A program made the position numbers and the translations under genes. Shown here in pieces: positions 1-8,817 of a DNA stretch of 64,000 nt. Origin of the DNA: Acetobacter farinalis (GTDB lineage Bacteria; Pseudomonadota; Alphaproteobacteria; Acetobacterales; Acetobacteraceae); NCBI RefSeq assembly GCF_026240015.1, contig NZ_JAPIUX010000001.1:124001-188000 (forward strand), in the 5' to 3' direction. Within the stretch, counting starts at the first letter, position 1; the number at the start of each line of letters is the position of its first letter. Below the pieces are notes generated by a model. It was not told where the DNA came from, ran no database searches, and saw only the letters and a program-made list of their open reading frames with translations.

Positions 1-623
1 TGAACCGAAAAGTTCTTCTGTGCCAGGCGCTGGCAGCTTTTGCAGTCTTGTCGTGCAGTGCGCCCGGTTATGCCGCCACACAGGGGAAGGCCAGTACGCA
101 TACCGGGACGCATAAAGGCGGCGCACATACAAAACACGCTGGCAAGACTGCGGCGCAGCAGAGCGGAGAGCCGGTGGTGATGACAAGCCAGCCCGGCACG
201 GCGCTGGACAAGGAAGCCCGCAAGCTGAACGCGGATGATCTTGCCTCCGCCACCCGCCATCATGAAAAAGCTCTGGTACTGATTGGCTCGGCCCCGCTTT
301 CCACCAGCGGGAAGAGCATGGGGCTGTTTGTGCAGGTGCAGTCCGCCAGCCTGTGCGGCTCTGCGGGGTGCTCAACGGATGTCTATCTCCAGCACGATGG
401 AGGCTGGACCAAGGTTCTGGATTCTGTCAGCGGGCCTATAACCCTGATGCCATCCTCACGCGGTGGCATGAAAGATGTTGTGGTGGATGGGTCTGACCGC
501 TGGGTGTGGAAAAAAGGTGCCTATGCGGACACGCTGGTGGCGACTGACCTGCCGGGCTTTAAAACATCCATCCGCCGCCATCAGGCAGCCATGAAAAAAA
601 GCGGCCACCCTGTTTCCGAATAA
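1..623 (+). CDS. Secreted protein of unknown function (5' end cut by one base)
   Basis: The frame is open from the first base. The window begins 'tgaaccg', so a start codon whose first base lies just outside would give an N-terminus MNRKVLL followed by a hydrophobic stretch and an Ala-x-Ala-type site (GYAA, about residue 26), a normal Sec signal peptide. The first start codon wholly inside (TTG at 48) would cut into that signal, so I prefer the upstream start. After the signal there is a His/Thr/Gly/Lys-rich low-complexity stretch, then a compact domain of about 110 residues with two close cysteines (LCGSAGCS) and several Trp. It is probably periplasmic. I do not recognise the family. A small membrane protein follows 26 bases downstream on the same strand. 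Confidence 0.7.
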   Translation, partial: NRKVLLCQALAAFAVLSCSAPGYAATQGKASTHTGTHKGGAHTKHAGKTAAQQSGEPVVMTSQPGTALDKEARKLNADDLASATRHHEKALVLIGSAPLSTSGKSMGLFVQVQSASLCGSAGCSTDVYLQHDGGWTKVLDSVSGPITLMPSSRGGMKDVVVDGSDRWVWKKGAYADTLVATDLPGFKTSIRRHQAAMKKSGHPVSE

Positions 624-649
624 GAGGCCTGCATAAGAGGCCAGCGCCC

Positions 650-952
650 ATGCCTGAAAAAACATCGTCCCCCACGGCTGCGGGCAGCATCGCACGCACA
701 GTGTTGAAAACACTGTGCACCGTTGTTCTCACAGTGCTGCTTATTGCTGCGCTGCGGGAAGGGCTGCACCTCCTGCTCTGGGTGGATGCAAAAACGGGCC
801 TGCATGCCGGAGCAGGCCTGCTGCAAATTCTGGCGGCTGATGGCGATGCAAAGCAGGAGCAGGTGATTGCCGTGGGGCTGATGCTGCTTTGCTTCATGCT
901 GGCTCTTGTGCTGGTGCGCTGGAGCGAGCGGCTGCTGGACCGCCGCCGTTAA
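650..952 (+). CDS. Small membrane protein of unknown function
   Basis: A 100-residue protein. An N-terminal polar stretch of about 18 residues precedes two hydrophobic segments (about 19-40 and 73-93), and the C-terminus is basic (ERLLDRRR). This looks like a two-pass inner-membrane protein with a periplasmic loop. It lies 26 bases after the secreted protein gene and is probably co-transcribed with it. A weak purine-rich site (aagaggcc) sits ahead of the ATG. No family recognised. Confidence 0.6.
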   Translation: MPEKTSSPTAAGSIARTVLKTLCTVVLTVLLIAALREGLHLLLWVDAKTGLHAGAGLLQILAADGDAKQEQVIAVGLMLLCFMLALVLVRWSERLLDRRR

Positions 953-1411
953 AAATTCAGCCCCGGATGTGGTGATACGGGTTTTGCACGAACCCTGAGG
1001 GCTCTTCTGCCCAGCCCTGTCACGCGCAGCGTTATCATTATGAGAAGAACCGGTCGCACAGGTCTTGTGCGTTGACCGTTTCGGCGTGTTGCCTTCGATA
1101 CCGCCCCTGACACGTAAAGGCAGTTGCCCGAGAGGCATGCCGTATTATGGCGAAGCGCCACGGCTATGGCCGCCCCCCTTCCTCGCGGAAATTATGCCTC
1201 TTTACACTGGGGATGAAGCATATAGCCGAATTCATTCGTAAGCGCTTCTGTAAATCTACCACGTCAATAAATCGTTATTTTTGTAATGTTGGTCTTTCTA
1301 TGATTTTGTAAAGAAACGCATATTTTAAATATTGGAAGTTTTCTGTAAAATTATCCATATAATAGAAACAAGCTGCCGTTCCATACGTTTAAGGTCTTCT
1401 GAGCAGCTAAA
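953..1411 (+). promoter_or_regulatory. Intergenic region with sldBA promoter candidate
   Basis: About 460 bases without a convincing gene. The first half is GC-rich and holds an imperfect stem-loop around 1050-1079 (GCACA and TGTGC arms, extended outwards by GGTC/GACC). From about 1240 the sequence turns AT-rich. A perfect -10-like TATAAT lies at 1358-1363. The best -35-like hexamer, TTGGAA at 1332-1337, is 20 bases upstream, which is longer than ideal. This would give a leader of roughly 65 bases ahead of sldB. The promoter is inferred from sequence only. Confidence 0.4.
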
Positions 1412-1429
1412 ATGAGTGGAGCTTTATTT

Positions 1430-1813
1430 ATGGGAAAAGTTCGTTGCCCGCGTGGAGCGGGTGAATGGGCGAATTGTCTAGTGGCACTTCTCCTGATTCT
1501 ATTGGGTTTACCCTTGGTGATTATGGGGGTTCAGCTCGTATTTTTTGGCGGTTCTCCTTACTATGTTCTGTTTGGTGTCACGATTATTGCAGGTGGTATC
1601 CTTATGCTGGCTGGCCGCGTCCTTGGCGCTCAGCTGTATCTTGTTGCGTGGCTTTGCACCTGGCCGTGGGCCTTCTGGCAAGTGGGCCTGAATGGGTGGG
1701 GTCTGCTGCCGCATCTGTTTGGTCCTACCCTTGTTGCCATCGCTGTTGTTCTGACCATTCCAGTGCTCCGCCGCATGGAGCAGGAAGCACAAATTAAGGG
1801 GAGTGTGGCCTGA
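1430..1813 (+). CDS. sldB: Membrane subunit of PQQ-dependent polyol (glycerol/sorbitol/arabitol) dehydrogenase
   Basis: A 127-residue hydrophobic protein with four to five membrane segments. Its stop overlaps the start of the catalytic subunit gene (TGATG), the arrangement of the Gluconobacter sldBA operon, where SldB is a small hydrophobic protein of about 126 residues. SldB anchors the periplasmic SldA to the inner membrane and is required for activity and electron transfer to ubiquinone. I chose the ATG at 1430 because GGAG at 1418-1421 is well spaced before it and the length matches the family. An upstream in-frame ATG at 1412 would add six residues and has no clear ribosome-binding site. 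Identification rests mainly on the partner gene. Confidence 0.85.
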   Translation: MGKVRCPRGAGEWANCLVALLLILLGLPLVIMGVQLVFFGGSPYYVLFGVTIIAGGILMLAGRVLGAQLYLVAWLCTWPWAFWQVGLNGWGLLPHLFGPTLVAIAVVLTIPVLRRMEQEAQIKGSVA

Positions 1814-4008
1814 TGCGCAAAAACACACTGCTTGCAGCAACCATTCTCTGTGGCTCTTTGGCGTTAAGCACGGCTCCGGTCAGCGCTCAGGCGCAGGTTC
1901 TCTCAGAATCACCGTCTACTTCTATCGGCGGCAAGGGTCCTCACCTGCCACACCCCCCAGGCTGGTATAACGCTCCGTCTCCCGATGCCCCGCAGGCTCC
2001 GGGTGTCAATGCGGCTGATATTCCACCTGGCCCGCCTGCCGAACCAAGCGAGGCAACGCCCGCTGTGGCCCAGCAGAGCAGCAACCCGGCACATGATGAC
2101 TGGCCTGCCTACGGGCGGGATTCCAACGCAACCCGCTCCTCACCGCTTGACCAGATCACCCCTGACAATGTGAGCCAGCTGAAAGAAGCGTTTGTCTACC
2201 ATACCGGAAGCAAACCCGGTCCGGGGGAAGCCAACAAATGGGCAGCGGAAACCACTCCGATCAAGGTTGGAGATGGGCTGTACATGTGCTCGGCCATGAA
2301 CGACATGATGCGGCTTGACCCCGCAACAGGGAAGGAAGTCTGGCACTTCAAGGCCGGTGTGAAATACGAAAGCATTCCGTACACCGCAGCCTGCAAGGCC
2401 GTGACATATTATACCTCTTCAACCGTTCCTGAAGGTCAGCCCTGCCATACCCGCATCCTTGAAGGGACGCTGGATATGCGCCTGATTGAGGTGGATGCTG
2501 AAACCGGCAAGCGCTGCGAAGCCTTTGGCTATCATGGTGAAGTCAATCTCATGAAGGGCATGGGCGAGTCCGTACCGGGGTTCGTGTCCATGACCGCGCC
2601 GGTGCCGGTTGTAAACGGTGCGATCATTACGAACCAGGAAGTTCTGGACGGGCAACGCCGCTGGGCTCCCTCTGGTGTGATTCGTGGCTATGATGCGGAA
2701 ACCGGACGTTTTCTCTGGGCGTGGGACGTCAATCGCCCCAACGAACATGGAGAACCCAAAGAGGGCGAACATTACAGCCGCGGGACACCCAACTCATGGG
2801 CCGCCATGACGGGTGACAATGAACTGGGGCTGGTTTATGTGCCGACGGGCAATTCGGCTGCTGACTACTACAGCGCCATGCGCTCCGATAAAGAAAACGC
2901 CGTATCTTCCGCTGTTGTCGCGCTTGACGTGAAAACAGGCACGCCGCGCTGGGTGTTCCAGACCGTGCATAAAGATGTCTGGGACTATGATATCGGCTCT
3001 CAGGCAACCCTGACGGACCTGCCGGCAGAAGATGGAAGCGGCACCGTGCCCGCACTCCTCATGCCGACAAAGCGTGGGCAAACCTTCGTTCTGGACCGTC
3101 GCACAGGCAAACCCATTCTTCCTGTGGAAGAACGTCCGGCTCCGCTTGATACGGACGTACCGGGTGATCCTCGCTCACCAACCCAGCCGTGGTCTGTTGG
3201 AATGCCGCGTCTTGGATTCCCTCCTCTGAAGGAATCCGATATGTGGGGCATGACGCCGATTGACGAGCTTTATTGCCGCCTTCTGTTCAAAAAATCGAAA
3301 TATGAAGGGGAATTTACGGCGCCGGAAATCAGCCATCCGTGGATTGAATACCCCGGATATAACGGTGGTAGTGACTGGGGAAGCATCGCTTACGATGCCA
3401 AAAGCGGCATTCTGATTGCAAACTGGAATAACACGCCCATGCGTGATCAGTTGGTGCACAGAACGAAGGCTGATGCACTGGGTCTGCTTCCCATCGACAG
3501 CCCGCATTTCAACCCGAAAGCCGGGGGTGCCGAAGGAAACGGCGCGATGGCGGATTCACCCTATGGGATTCTTGTTACACCGTTCTGGAACAAATTCACC
3601 GGTCTGATGTGCAACAAGCCTCCTTACGGGATGATCACCGCCATCGACATGCATGCACACAAGGTGTTGTGGCAGCATCCTCTGGGGAGTGCGCGTGCAA
3701 ATGGTCCGTGGGGACTTCCCACCTATATGCCGTTGACAATTGGCACCCCTAACAATGGTGGTCCGCTTATCACGGCGTCCGGACTGGTTTTTGTGGGTGC
3801 GACAACGGATAACCTGATCCATGCCTTCGATATAAAAACCGGCAAGGAAGTCTGGAATGCTGTGCTTCCGGGTGGTGGGCAGGCAACGCCCATGACCTAT
3901 GAATACAAGGGCAAACAGTACGTTGCCATCATGGCGGGGGGACATCATTTCATGATGACACCGGTCAGTGATGCGCTGGTTGTTTACGCACTGCCCGATA
4001 AAAACTGA
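1813..4008 (+). CDS. sldA: PQQ-dependent polyol (glycerol/D-sorbitol/D-arabitol) dehydrogenase, catalytic subunit
   Basis: A 731-residue quinoprotein. A signal peptide (about residues 1-27, ending SAQA) is followed by a Pro-rich segment and an eight-bladed beta-propeller of the alcohol-dehydrogenase quinoprotein type. Stretches such as NKWAAETTPIKVGDGLY, HKDVWDYDIGSQATL, MPTKRGQTFVLDRRTGKP and IMAGGHHFMMTPVSD recall SldA of Gluconobacter as I remember it. SldA oxidises secondary hydroxyls of polyols in the periplasm (glycerol to dihydroxyacetone, sorbitol to sorbose, arabitol to xylulose) and passes electrons to ubiquinone. It overlaps sldB by one base and ends 35 bases before a strong terminator. 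No C-terminal cytochrome c domain is present, so it is not type I/II alcohol dehydrogenase. The actual substrate range cannot be read from sequence. Confidence 0.9.
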   Translation: MRKNTLLAATILCGSLALSTAPVSAQAQVLSESPSTSIGGKGPHLPHPPGWYNAPSPDAPQAPGVNAADIPPGPPAEPSEATPAVAQQSSNPAHDDWPAYGRDSNATRSSPLDQITPDNVSQLKEAFVYHTGSKPGPGEANKWAAETTPIKVGDGLYMCSAMNDMMRLDPATGKEVWHFKAGVKYESIPYTAACKAVTYYTSSTVPEGQPCHTRILEGTLDMRLIEVDAETGKRCEAFGYHGEVNLMKGMGESVPGFVSMTAPVPVVNGAIITNQEVLDGQRRWAPSGVIRGYDAETGRFLWAWDVNRPNEHGEPKEGEHYSRGTPNSWAAMTGDNELGLVYVPTGNSAADYYSAMRSDKENAVSSAVVALDVKTGTPRWVFQTVHKDVWDYDIGSQATLTDLPAEDGSGTVPALLMPTKRGQTFVLDRRTGKPILPVEERPAPLDTDVPGDPRSPTQPWSVGMPRLGFPPLKESDMWGMTPIDELYCRLLFKKSKYEGEFTAPEISHPWIEYPGYNGGSDWGSIAYDAKSGILIANWNNTPMRDQLVHRTKADALGLLPIDSPHFNPKAGGAEGNGAMADSPYGILVTPFWNKFTGLMCNKPPYGMITAIDMHAHKVLWQHPLGSARANGPWGLPTYMPLTIGTPNNGGPLITASGLVFVGATTDNLIHAFDIKTGKEVWNAVLPGGGQATPMTYEYKGKQYVAIMAGGHHFMMTPVSDALVVYALPDKN

Positions 4009-4043
4009 TAGCCGCAGAGTCGCGGTTGGAGTGTTTTTGATTG

Positions 4044-4082
4044 GCCCTCTCTGGTATTTTTACCAGAGAGGGCTTTTTCTTT
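4044..4082 (+). terminator. Rho-independent terminator after sldBA
   Basis: A perfect 13-base-pair stem (GCCCTCTCTGGTA at 4044-4056 with its complement at 4061-4073), a four-base loop of T and a following T-rich tract. It ends the sldBA unit and separates it from the convergent reductase gene. Confidence 0.9.
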
Positions 4083-4139
4083 TCAGTCTGTGCGTTCGCT
4101 TCTCAGCGGGTTCTGCGTGATGGCTGGCGGGTGCTGCCC

Positions 4140-5012
4140 TTAATGCCGCGGCGCAAGGTCTGGCGTGGAGAGTGCATCCCGTATGGTCTTGGGTTTGCGC
4201 CCGAGAAGCGTTGCCAATGCCGGATCGGTCGCGGCGAAGTCACCCCGACGGGCGGCCAGGAACGTTCCTAAAAGCATGTCAGCATAGAGGGGGGGCATCC
4301 CGGCGGCGATCTTCGCCTCACGCCATGCTGCGTCAGTCACGGTGACATGGCGCACTGTCCGGCCTGTCACCTCTGATGCGATTTCGGCAATCTCGGCCAT
4401 TGTAACGGCCTCTCCTGCAGTGAGAGGCGGCGTGATGCCATCCCACCCACCGTTTGAGGCGAGAATCGCGCTGTCAGCTTCGGCAAGATCGCTCCGTGCT
4501 GTCCAGCTGATCGGGCCGTCTTCAGGGGTTCTGAGCTCCCCGCTGCGCAGATCGTTGCCGATCATATGAAGGCAGCTTTCAGCGTAAAAGCCGTGGCGTA
4601 GCGATGTGTACGCAACCCCGCTGGCGGCCAGATCCGCCTCGGTGCCGGCGTGCTGATCTGCTGGCAGGAATGGTGAGCCCAGACGAGCGCCCATATGGCT
4701 GGTGTAGAGAATACGGCGCGCACCGGCGGCCCGCGCGGCCTCAATTGCTGTGCGATGAAGCCGCAAGGCTTCTTCTCCGAGCTTGTCCACCGAGACGATA
4801 AGAACCTGCCCGGCTCCCTGAAAGGCCGCTTTCAGGCTGTGCGCATCGGCAAAGTCACCAGTACGTATGGTGACACCAAGGGTGGCAAGGTCAGCGGCCT
4901 TTCCGGGGTCGCGAACGCAGGCGACAATTTCACGCGGTGTGACACCACGTCCTGCAAGGTGCGTCACAATGGCTCGGCCGAGTTGGCCATTGGCACCTGT
5001 CACAATGATCAT
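4140..5012 (-). CDS. NmrA-like NAD(P)-binding oxidoreductase (QorB-like)
   Basis: A 290-residue atypical short-chain dehydrogenase. The N-terminal Rossmann motif MIIVTGANGQLGRAIV fits NmrA-like/SDR5 proteins such as the NAD(P)H:quinone oxidoreductase QorB. The classical SDR catalytic YxxxK is not evident, as usual in this subfamily. A consistent fold continues through LRHGFYAES and a C-terminal NmrA-type region. AGGA lies about nine bases before the ATG. The likely role is NADPH-dependent reduction of quinones or redox sensing; the substrate is unknown. It lies downstream of rlmM on the same strand with a gap of about 140 bases. Confidence 0.8.
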   Translation of the reverse strand: MIIVTGANGQLGRAIVTHLAGRGVTPREIVACVRDPGKAADLATLGVTIRTGDFADAHSLKAAFQGAGQVLIVSVDKLGEEALRLHRTAIEAARAAGARRILYTSHMGARLGSPFLPADQHAGTEADLAASGVAYTSLRHGFYAESCLHMIGNDLRSGELRTPEDGPISWTARSDLAEADSAILASNGGWDGITPPLTAGEAVTMAEIAEIASEVTGRTVRHVTVTDAAWREAKIAAGMPPLYADMLLGTFLAARRGDFAATDPALATLLGRKPKTIRDALSTPDLAPRH

Positions 5013-5150
5013 AATCGCGTCCTTATCTCAGTGGAACGGTAACAGCGGTGTTATTGATAAGGTATCGCCGCAGTCCGCGCTATGACGGTCCACCATCCAC
5101 CGTCAGCAAGGCACGTGACTGAGAAACCGGATCTTCTCCGGGAGTGCAGT

Positions 5151-6092
5151 TCAGGCTGCCGCCTCCTCCGCAAGCGCCTGAGACCAGAAAAACGTCAGCT
5201 CATGTTTGTTGTGCGCCAGATGGCGCAGGGTGCCGCCGGGAATAGCTTCAAAGGCGGCCACGGTCTCGTGGTCCGTCTCCCCCTGAAACTTGACTGTCAG
5301 CACCATATTTTTCGTGCGGCCGGACTCAACCCAGCGCCGGGCAAGGGCCAGAAGGCGGGAAGGGTAGGCAATGATATCTGAAAACACCCAGTCCACCTGC
5401 GGGAACGCGGTGGGTTCCAGCCCGAAGGCGCTGCCCTGCTGGAACTGGACATGCGGCATGGCGGCCACTGCCGGGTCCAGCGGTGCGCGGTCAATGGCGG
5501 TGACATCCGCACCGAGCTGGGCAATGGCCCATGTCCAGCCGCCGGGGGTGGCGCCCAGATCAAGGCAGGTTTCGCCCGGTTGGGGCCAGCGGCGCAGAAG
5601 GGTGCAGGCCTCCCAGAGTTTCAGATAGGCGCGGGAAGGCGGGCCTGTCCGGTTTTCCACGAATTTTGGCGCGCCGTTTATGAACGGGCTGCTCTTGCGG
5701 GCTGAAAACAGCAGGGTGTCGGGTGAGAGGAGGGTCCACGCCCCCAGCGGGCTGGTAGGTGCAGGAGTGGGGAAGGTGAGCAGCGTGGTCTTGATGGGGG
5801 GCAGGTGTTCTTCAATCAGGGCGGCGCGGCGGAAAAAATCCGCAGCGTACAAGGCCCAGTTGCGCTGGCGGGCGCGGAGAATGCCAGCCGCCTGTTTGAT
5901 GGACGGGATGGAGACCTGTTCCGGCTCTTCCCACACATCCAGCGCCCAGGGAGAAAAAACGGAGGGCTGATGCGAGAGTGCGAGCTGGCCATGCCAGCGC
6001 GCCACGGTCACGCCGCGCCGGAGCAGATCCTGCTCCAGAACAGACTCCAGCCCTTCCGGGGCCAGCCATGCGCCGCAAAAGGTCTGGCTCAT
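5151..6092 (-). CDS. rlmM: 23S rRNA 2'-O-ribose methyltransferase RlmM-like
   Basis: A 313-residue protein starting at an ATG that overlaps the stop of the DUF423 gene; longer in-frame extension upstream is antisense-like and lacks homology. The C-terminal half has a clear RrmJ/FtsJ-type SAM site (LDLGATPGGWTWAIAQLGA), an acidic DWVFSD position and the TVKFQG lysine, matching the catalytic K-D-K-E type residues of this class. RlmM methylates the ribose of C2498 (E. coli numbering) in 23S rRNA. It is shorter than the E. coli enzyme (about 366 residues). Assignment to RlmM rather than another FtsJ-like enzyme rests on the overall layout. Confidence 0.8.
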   Translation of the reverse strand: MSQTFCGAWLAPEGLESVLEQDLLRRGVTVARWHGQLALSHQPSVFSPWALDVWEEPEQVSIPSIKQAAGILRARQRNWALYAADFFRRAALIEEHLPPIKTTLLTFPTPAPTSPLGAWTLLSPDTLLFSARKSSPFINGAPKFVENRTGPPSRAYLKLWEACTLLRRWPQPGETCLDLGATPGGWTWAIAQLGADVTAIDRAPLDPAVAAMPHVQFQQGSAFGLEPTAFPQVDWVFSDIIAYPSRLLALARRWVESGRTKNMVLTVKFQGETDHETVAAFEAIPGGTLRHLAHNKHELTFFWSQALAEEAAA

Positions 6093-6472
6093 GCGCGCAG
6101 CCACCCGAAGGCAAGGCACAGCCATGAAAGGATGAGAAGGCTCCCGCCCGTGGGCGCAACATGGGCCGCGTGTGCGCCTGTGAACGCCGTGAAATACACG
6201 CCACCACAGAACAGAAGGGTGCCCAGCAGCAGCCCGCATCCGCCAAGGGCAAGGGCTTTTGCCGGGCGGCCCTGTGTTGTCAGACCCAGTGCCAGCAGTG
6301 CCAGTGCGTGCCACATCTGCATTTCCAGCGCGCTGTGTGCCATCGCCCGGCCTCCGGGGCCGAAATCAGCCTCCGGCAGATGCGCGATGAGCGCGCCAAG
6401 AATGGTGCCGGTACCGGCAAGCAGAGCGCCGCAAACGCGCCATGAACGGGGAAGGCTGGAAAATGAAAGCAT
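6089..6472 (-). CDS. DUF423 family small membrane protein
   Basis: 127 residues with four hydrophobic segments. The pattern WRVCGALLAGTGTILGALIAH...MWHALALLALG...GGLLLGTLLFCGGVYF-like, with an invariant central His in MWHALALL, is typical of the DUF423/YgdD family, whose function is unknown. The ATG at 6472 follows the family's usual short N-terminus. The longer open frame upstream is not hydrophobic and would overlap the divergent promoter region. Its stop overlaps the rlmM start, so the two are translationally coupled. YgdD-RlmM adjacency is also known in enterobacteria. Confidence 0.85.
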   Translation of the reverse strand: MLSFSSLPRSWRVCGALLAGTGTILGALIAHLPEADFGPGGRAMAHSALEMQMWHALALLALGLTTQGRPAKALALGGCGLLLGTLLFCGGVYFTAFTGAHAAHVAPTGGSLLILSWLCLAFGWLRA

Positions 6473-6560
6473 GATGCGGCCTTCTATAGGCTGAACAAGG
6501 CGGAGCGGAAACAGAAACCTGCTATAAGCCCGACAAACTGGTGCAGAAGGCGAGAGAGGC

Positions 6561-7175
6561 ATGACTATCCGTATTGATCGTGTTGTGACCCGTGGGGGAG
6601 ATGCCGGGCAGACCTCTCTGGGGGATGGAACCCGCGTCAGTAAAAACAGCACCCGGATTGAGGCGATGGGCTGTCTGGATGAGCTGAATGCCGTGGTCGG
6701 GCTGCTGCGCAGCCATCTGCCGCCCGAGAGTGCCGAGGCCGGGCAACTGGCGCACCTCCAGAATCGGCTTTTTGATATGGGAGCGGATTTGTGCCAGCCG
6801 GAGCAGCCCGGAGAGGGGGATGCAGATGGGGCCGGAGCACCGGAAAGGCGGCACCGCGCAACGCGCCTTGGGGCGGAAGCTGTGCCGGAACTGGAAGGCT
6901 GGATTGAACAGATGCGCGCGGTTCAGGCCCCGTTGACCAGTTTTGTGCTGCCGGGCGGCACGCAAGCCGCCGCATGGGCGCATCTGGCCCGCACGCAGGC
7001 CCGTACCACGGAGCGGCGGGTGGTGGCGCTTGCACAGCACGAGGCCCTGAATCCGGAACTCCTGAAGATGCTTAACAGGCTTTCTGATTATTTCTTTGTG
7101 CTGGCACGGCATTTCAACCAGCACGGCAGGACGGATGTGCTGTGGACCCCCGCAGCCCGGCGCGGGCAGGTATAG
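6561..7175 (+). CDS. pduO: PduO-type ATP:cob(I)alamin adenosyltransferase
   Basis: A 204-residue protein of the PduO/MMAB class. The N-terminal ATP-binding signature TRGGDAGQTSLGDG and the C-terminal helices with RTTERRVVAL and LNRLSDYFFVLAR are diagnostic. It transfers the 5'-deoxyadenosyl group of ATP to cob(I)alamin, making coenzyme B12. A short insert of Asp/Gly/Ala/Arg residues (about 85-100) sits where the family has a variable loop. The gene is divergent from the DUF423 gene (88 bases apart) and alone on its strand; no B12-dependent enzyme or riboswitch is visible nearby. Confidence 0.9.
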   Translation: MTIRIDRVVTRGGDAGQTSLGDGTRVSKNSTRIEAMGCLDELNAVVGLLRSHLPPESAEAGQLAHLQNRLFDMGADLCQPEQPGEGDADGAGAPERRHRATRLGAEAVPELEGWIEQMRAVQAPLTSFVLPGGTQAAAWAHLARTQARTTERRVVALAQHEALNPELLKMLNRLSDYFFVLARHFNQHGRTDVLWTPAARRGQV

Positions 7176-7627
7176 GAGTCTTTTCGGTAAAAATAAATTA
7201 TGTTTTTTAAGTAATAATATGGGAGGAGAGATGGTGGGGGTTTTTGAAGTCTTTTTAAAGAAGGCTTTATTTTATAAAGATTTTCAAAGAACTTTGCAGA
7301 TGTCTTCTTGGGTGCGGAATTAACAATTCCCCTCATCCGGGCCATCCGGAGAGGGGAAGCGCCTGCCCGTGTTTGCAGAAATTGTTGGAAAACCGGGAAA
7401 GACGTGGTAAGGCAGGAGCACAACTTGTTTGTGGGCTTTTGAAGCGCGATCAGGTCTTTACCAACATATTCAATGGAACCTGTTGGGTTATCCCCCTCCT
7501 GCCGGAGTGCAGGAAAAACGATGTCCGGAGTGGTGACCAGAGGCTGTGCCGATTTAACGTCGCTCAAAGCCTTTTCACAGATAATCCGGTTTCAATGTTT
7601 TACAGAGTCAGGAAAGTATAAAGCAGA
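7176..7627. other. AT-rich intergenic region
   Basis: About 450 bases between pduO and the coiled-coil protein gene. The first 150 bases are strikingly AT-rich against the GC-rich surroundings. They contain imperfect AAG/CTT-type inverted segments (7239-7300, runs such as AAGTCTTTTTAAAGAAGGCTTT). I see no gene or RNA I can name; the ORFs present are short and lack homology features. It may hold the promoter for the next gene. Confidence 0.3.
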
Positions 7628-8317
7628 GTGACTTCCGAATTTATGAAGACACCATCATTTTTATCAGCCCCGACGGGCGACGAAAAACGCGATGAGGCTT
7701 TTGAAGAAGCCTCCCTGCGCAACGCACTGGAGCGGCTTGGGGCTTCCTCCCGTGCCAAGGGGCAGCCTGCCCCCCGCCCGGCAGCCGCCGGGGGAGATCA
7801 GGCTCAGGGCAAGCGCCGCCGGTTTGTAAAAGATGGTGATGTGCAGGTGGAGAAACACTCTCTTGCACGCACGACACCCCGTACGCTGGCCATGCCCCGC
7901 ACGGTCGGCACATCCCGCTCAGTACATTTTTCTGAAGAAGAAAGCTCGGAAATGTCCCGCCTGCGTCGTCAGCTTGCGGATGAAAAACTGCGCTCTGAGG
8001 ACGCCGAGCGCCAGATCACCGCGTTGCAGACATCCCTGCGCGGGTTTGAAACCCGGCAGGCGCATGCGGATCTTCTGGTGCGTGAGCTCAAGGGCAAGCT
8101 GGCCGAGCATCAGGAAGTCCTGACGGAAAGAGACCGCGCCCTGCGCAATACCCGGAACACGGTGGAAACGCTGCAGGAGGAAATTGAGGCCCTGCGGAAA
8201 AAGCTGGAGGCCCGCCCGCGTGGCCGCCCGCGCCTGAAACCCGCTGAGGCGGAAGAGGAAGACGTGCTGGTGATGGCTGAGGATGAGCCGCAGCCCGTCA
8301 AATGGTGGAAAGACTGA
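7628..8317 (+). CDS. Coiled-coil protein with AT-hook-like motif, unknown function
   Basis: 229 residues, charged and soluble. Residues about 105-195 are a continuous predicted coiled coil (SEMSRLRRQLADEKLRSE onwards, with heptad Leu/Ile). This is followed by a basic PRGRPRLKP segment resembling the AT-hook (core RGRP), an acidic patch (EAEEEDV) and a C-terminal KWWKD. The N-terminal third is low-complexity. It starts with GTG at 7628; an in-frame ATG at 7643 is possible. It overlaps the next gene by 16 bases, so the two are coupled. No family recognised; DNA or nucleoid association is only inferred. Confidence 0.65.
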   Translation: MTSEFMKTPSFLSAPTGDEKRDEAFEEASLRNALERLGASSRAKGQPAPRPAAAGGDQAQGKRRRFVKDGDVQVEKHSLARTTPRTLAMPRTVGTSRSVHFSEEESSEMSRLRRQLADEKLRSEDAERQITALQTSLRGFETRQAHADLLVRELKGKLAEHQEVLTERDRALRNTRNTVETLQEEIEALRKKLEARPRGRPRLKPAEAEEEDVLVMAEDEPQPVKWWKD

Positions 8318-8817
8318 AACTCTGGTCTGTTTTGCAAAAGAACGCGGGCATGAAGAATAATTCTGTCACGCCCGCACTCGCTTTTCTGATTGCCGATGTC
8401 GCGCTCGGGGTGGCTTTTGTGCTGCTGCCTCCGGTTGTTCTGGGTTTTCTGGTGCTGTTGAAAGACGTGTTTGGCGTGCTGATCCTGCCCTTCAGTTTTC
8501 TGTTCGGGCTGGCGGGCTGGTCTTCCGATATGTCCTCGCTGGACAGCGTGATGGGCGGGCTGACCCCCAGCATGCTGCGCCACCCCATTCGCGCCGTTAT
8601 AGCCGCGGCGTTTATCGCTCTTGGCGGCCTCTGCTCCGTTCTGGCATGCAGCAGCCCGCGCGCCGCGCATGTTGAACGGCTTGTGGCCCCTGTGTTCACG
8701 GTTGTGGCTATTCTGCTGATGGGTGTGGATGTTGGGCTGGTCTTGCTGCCCGCCCTGCTGCTCCAGCTTTCAGCGCTGCGTTATCCTGAACTGGATTTTT
8801 TCACGCGTAGAAAATAG
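8302..8817 (+). CDS. Four-pass membrane protein of unknown function
   Basis: 171 residues with about four hydrophobic segments (roughly 24-44, 46-70, 97-117 and 125-155) and a short basic C-terminus (FFTRRK). It overlaps the coiled-coil protein gene by 16 bases, which suggests translational coupling and joint function. An alternative start is the ATG at 8350, directly before the first membrane segment. No family recognised. Confidence 0.6.
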   Translation: MVERLKLWSVLQKNAGMKNNSVTPALAFLIADVALGVAFVLLPPVVLGFLVLLKDVFGVLILPFSFLFGLAGWSSDMSSLDSVMGGLTPSMLRHPIRAVIAAAFIALGGLCSVLACSSPRAAHVERLVAPVFTVVAILLMGVDVGLVLLPALLLQLSALRYPELDFFTRRK

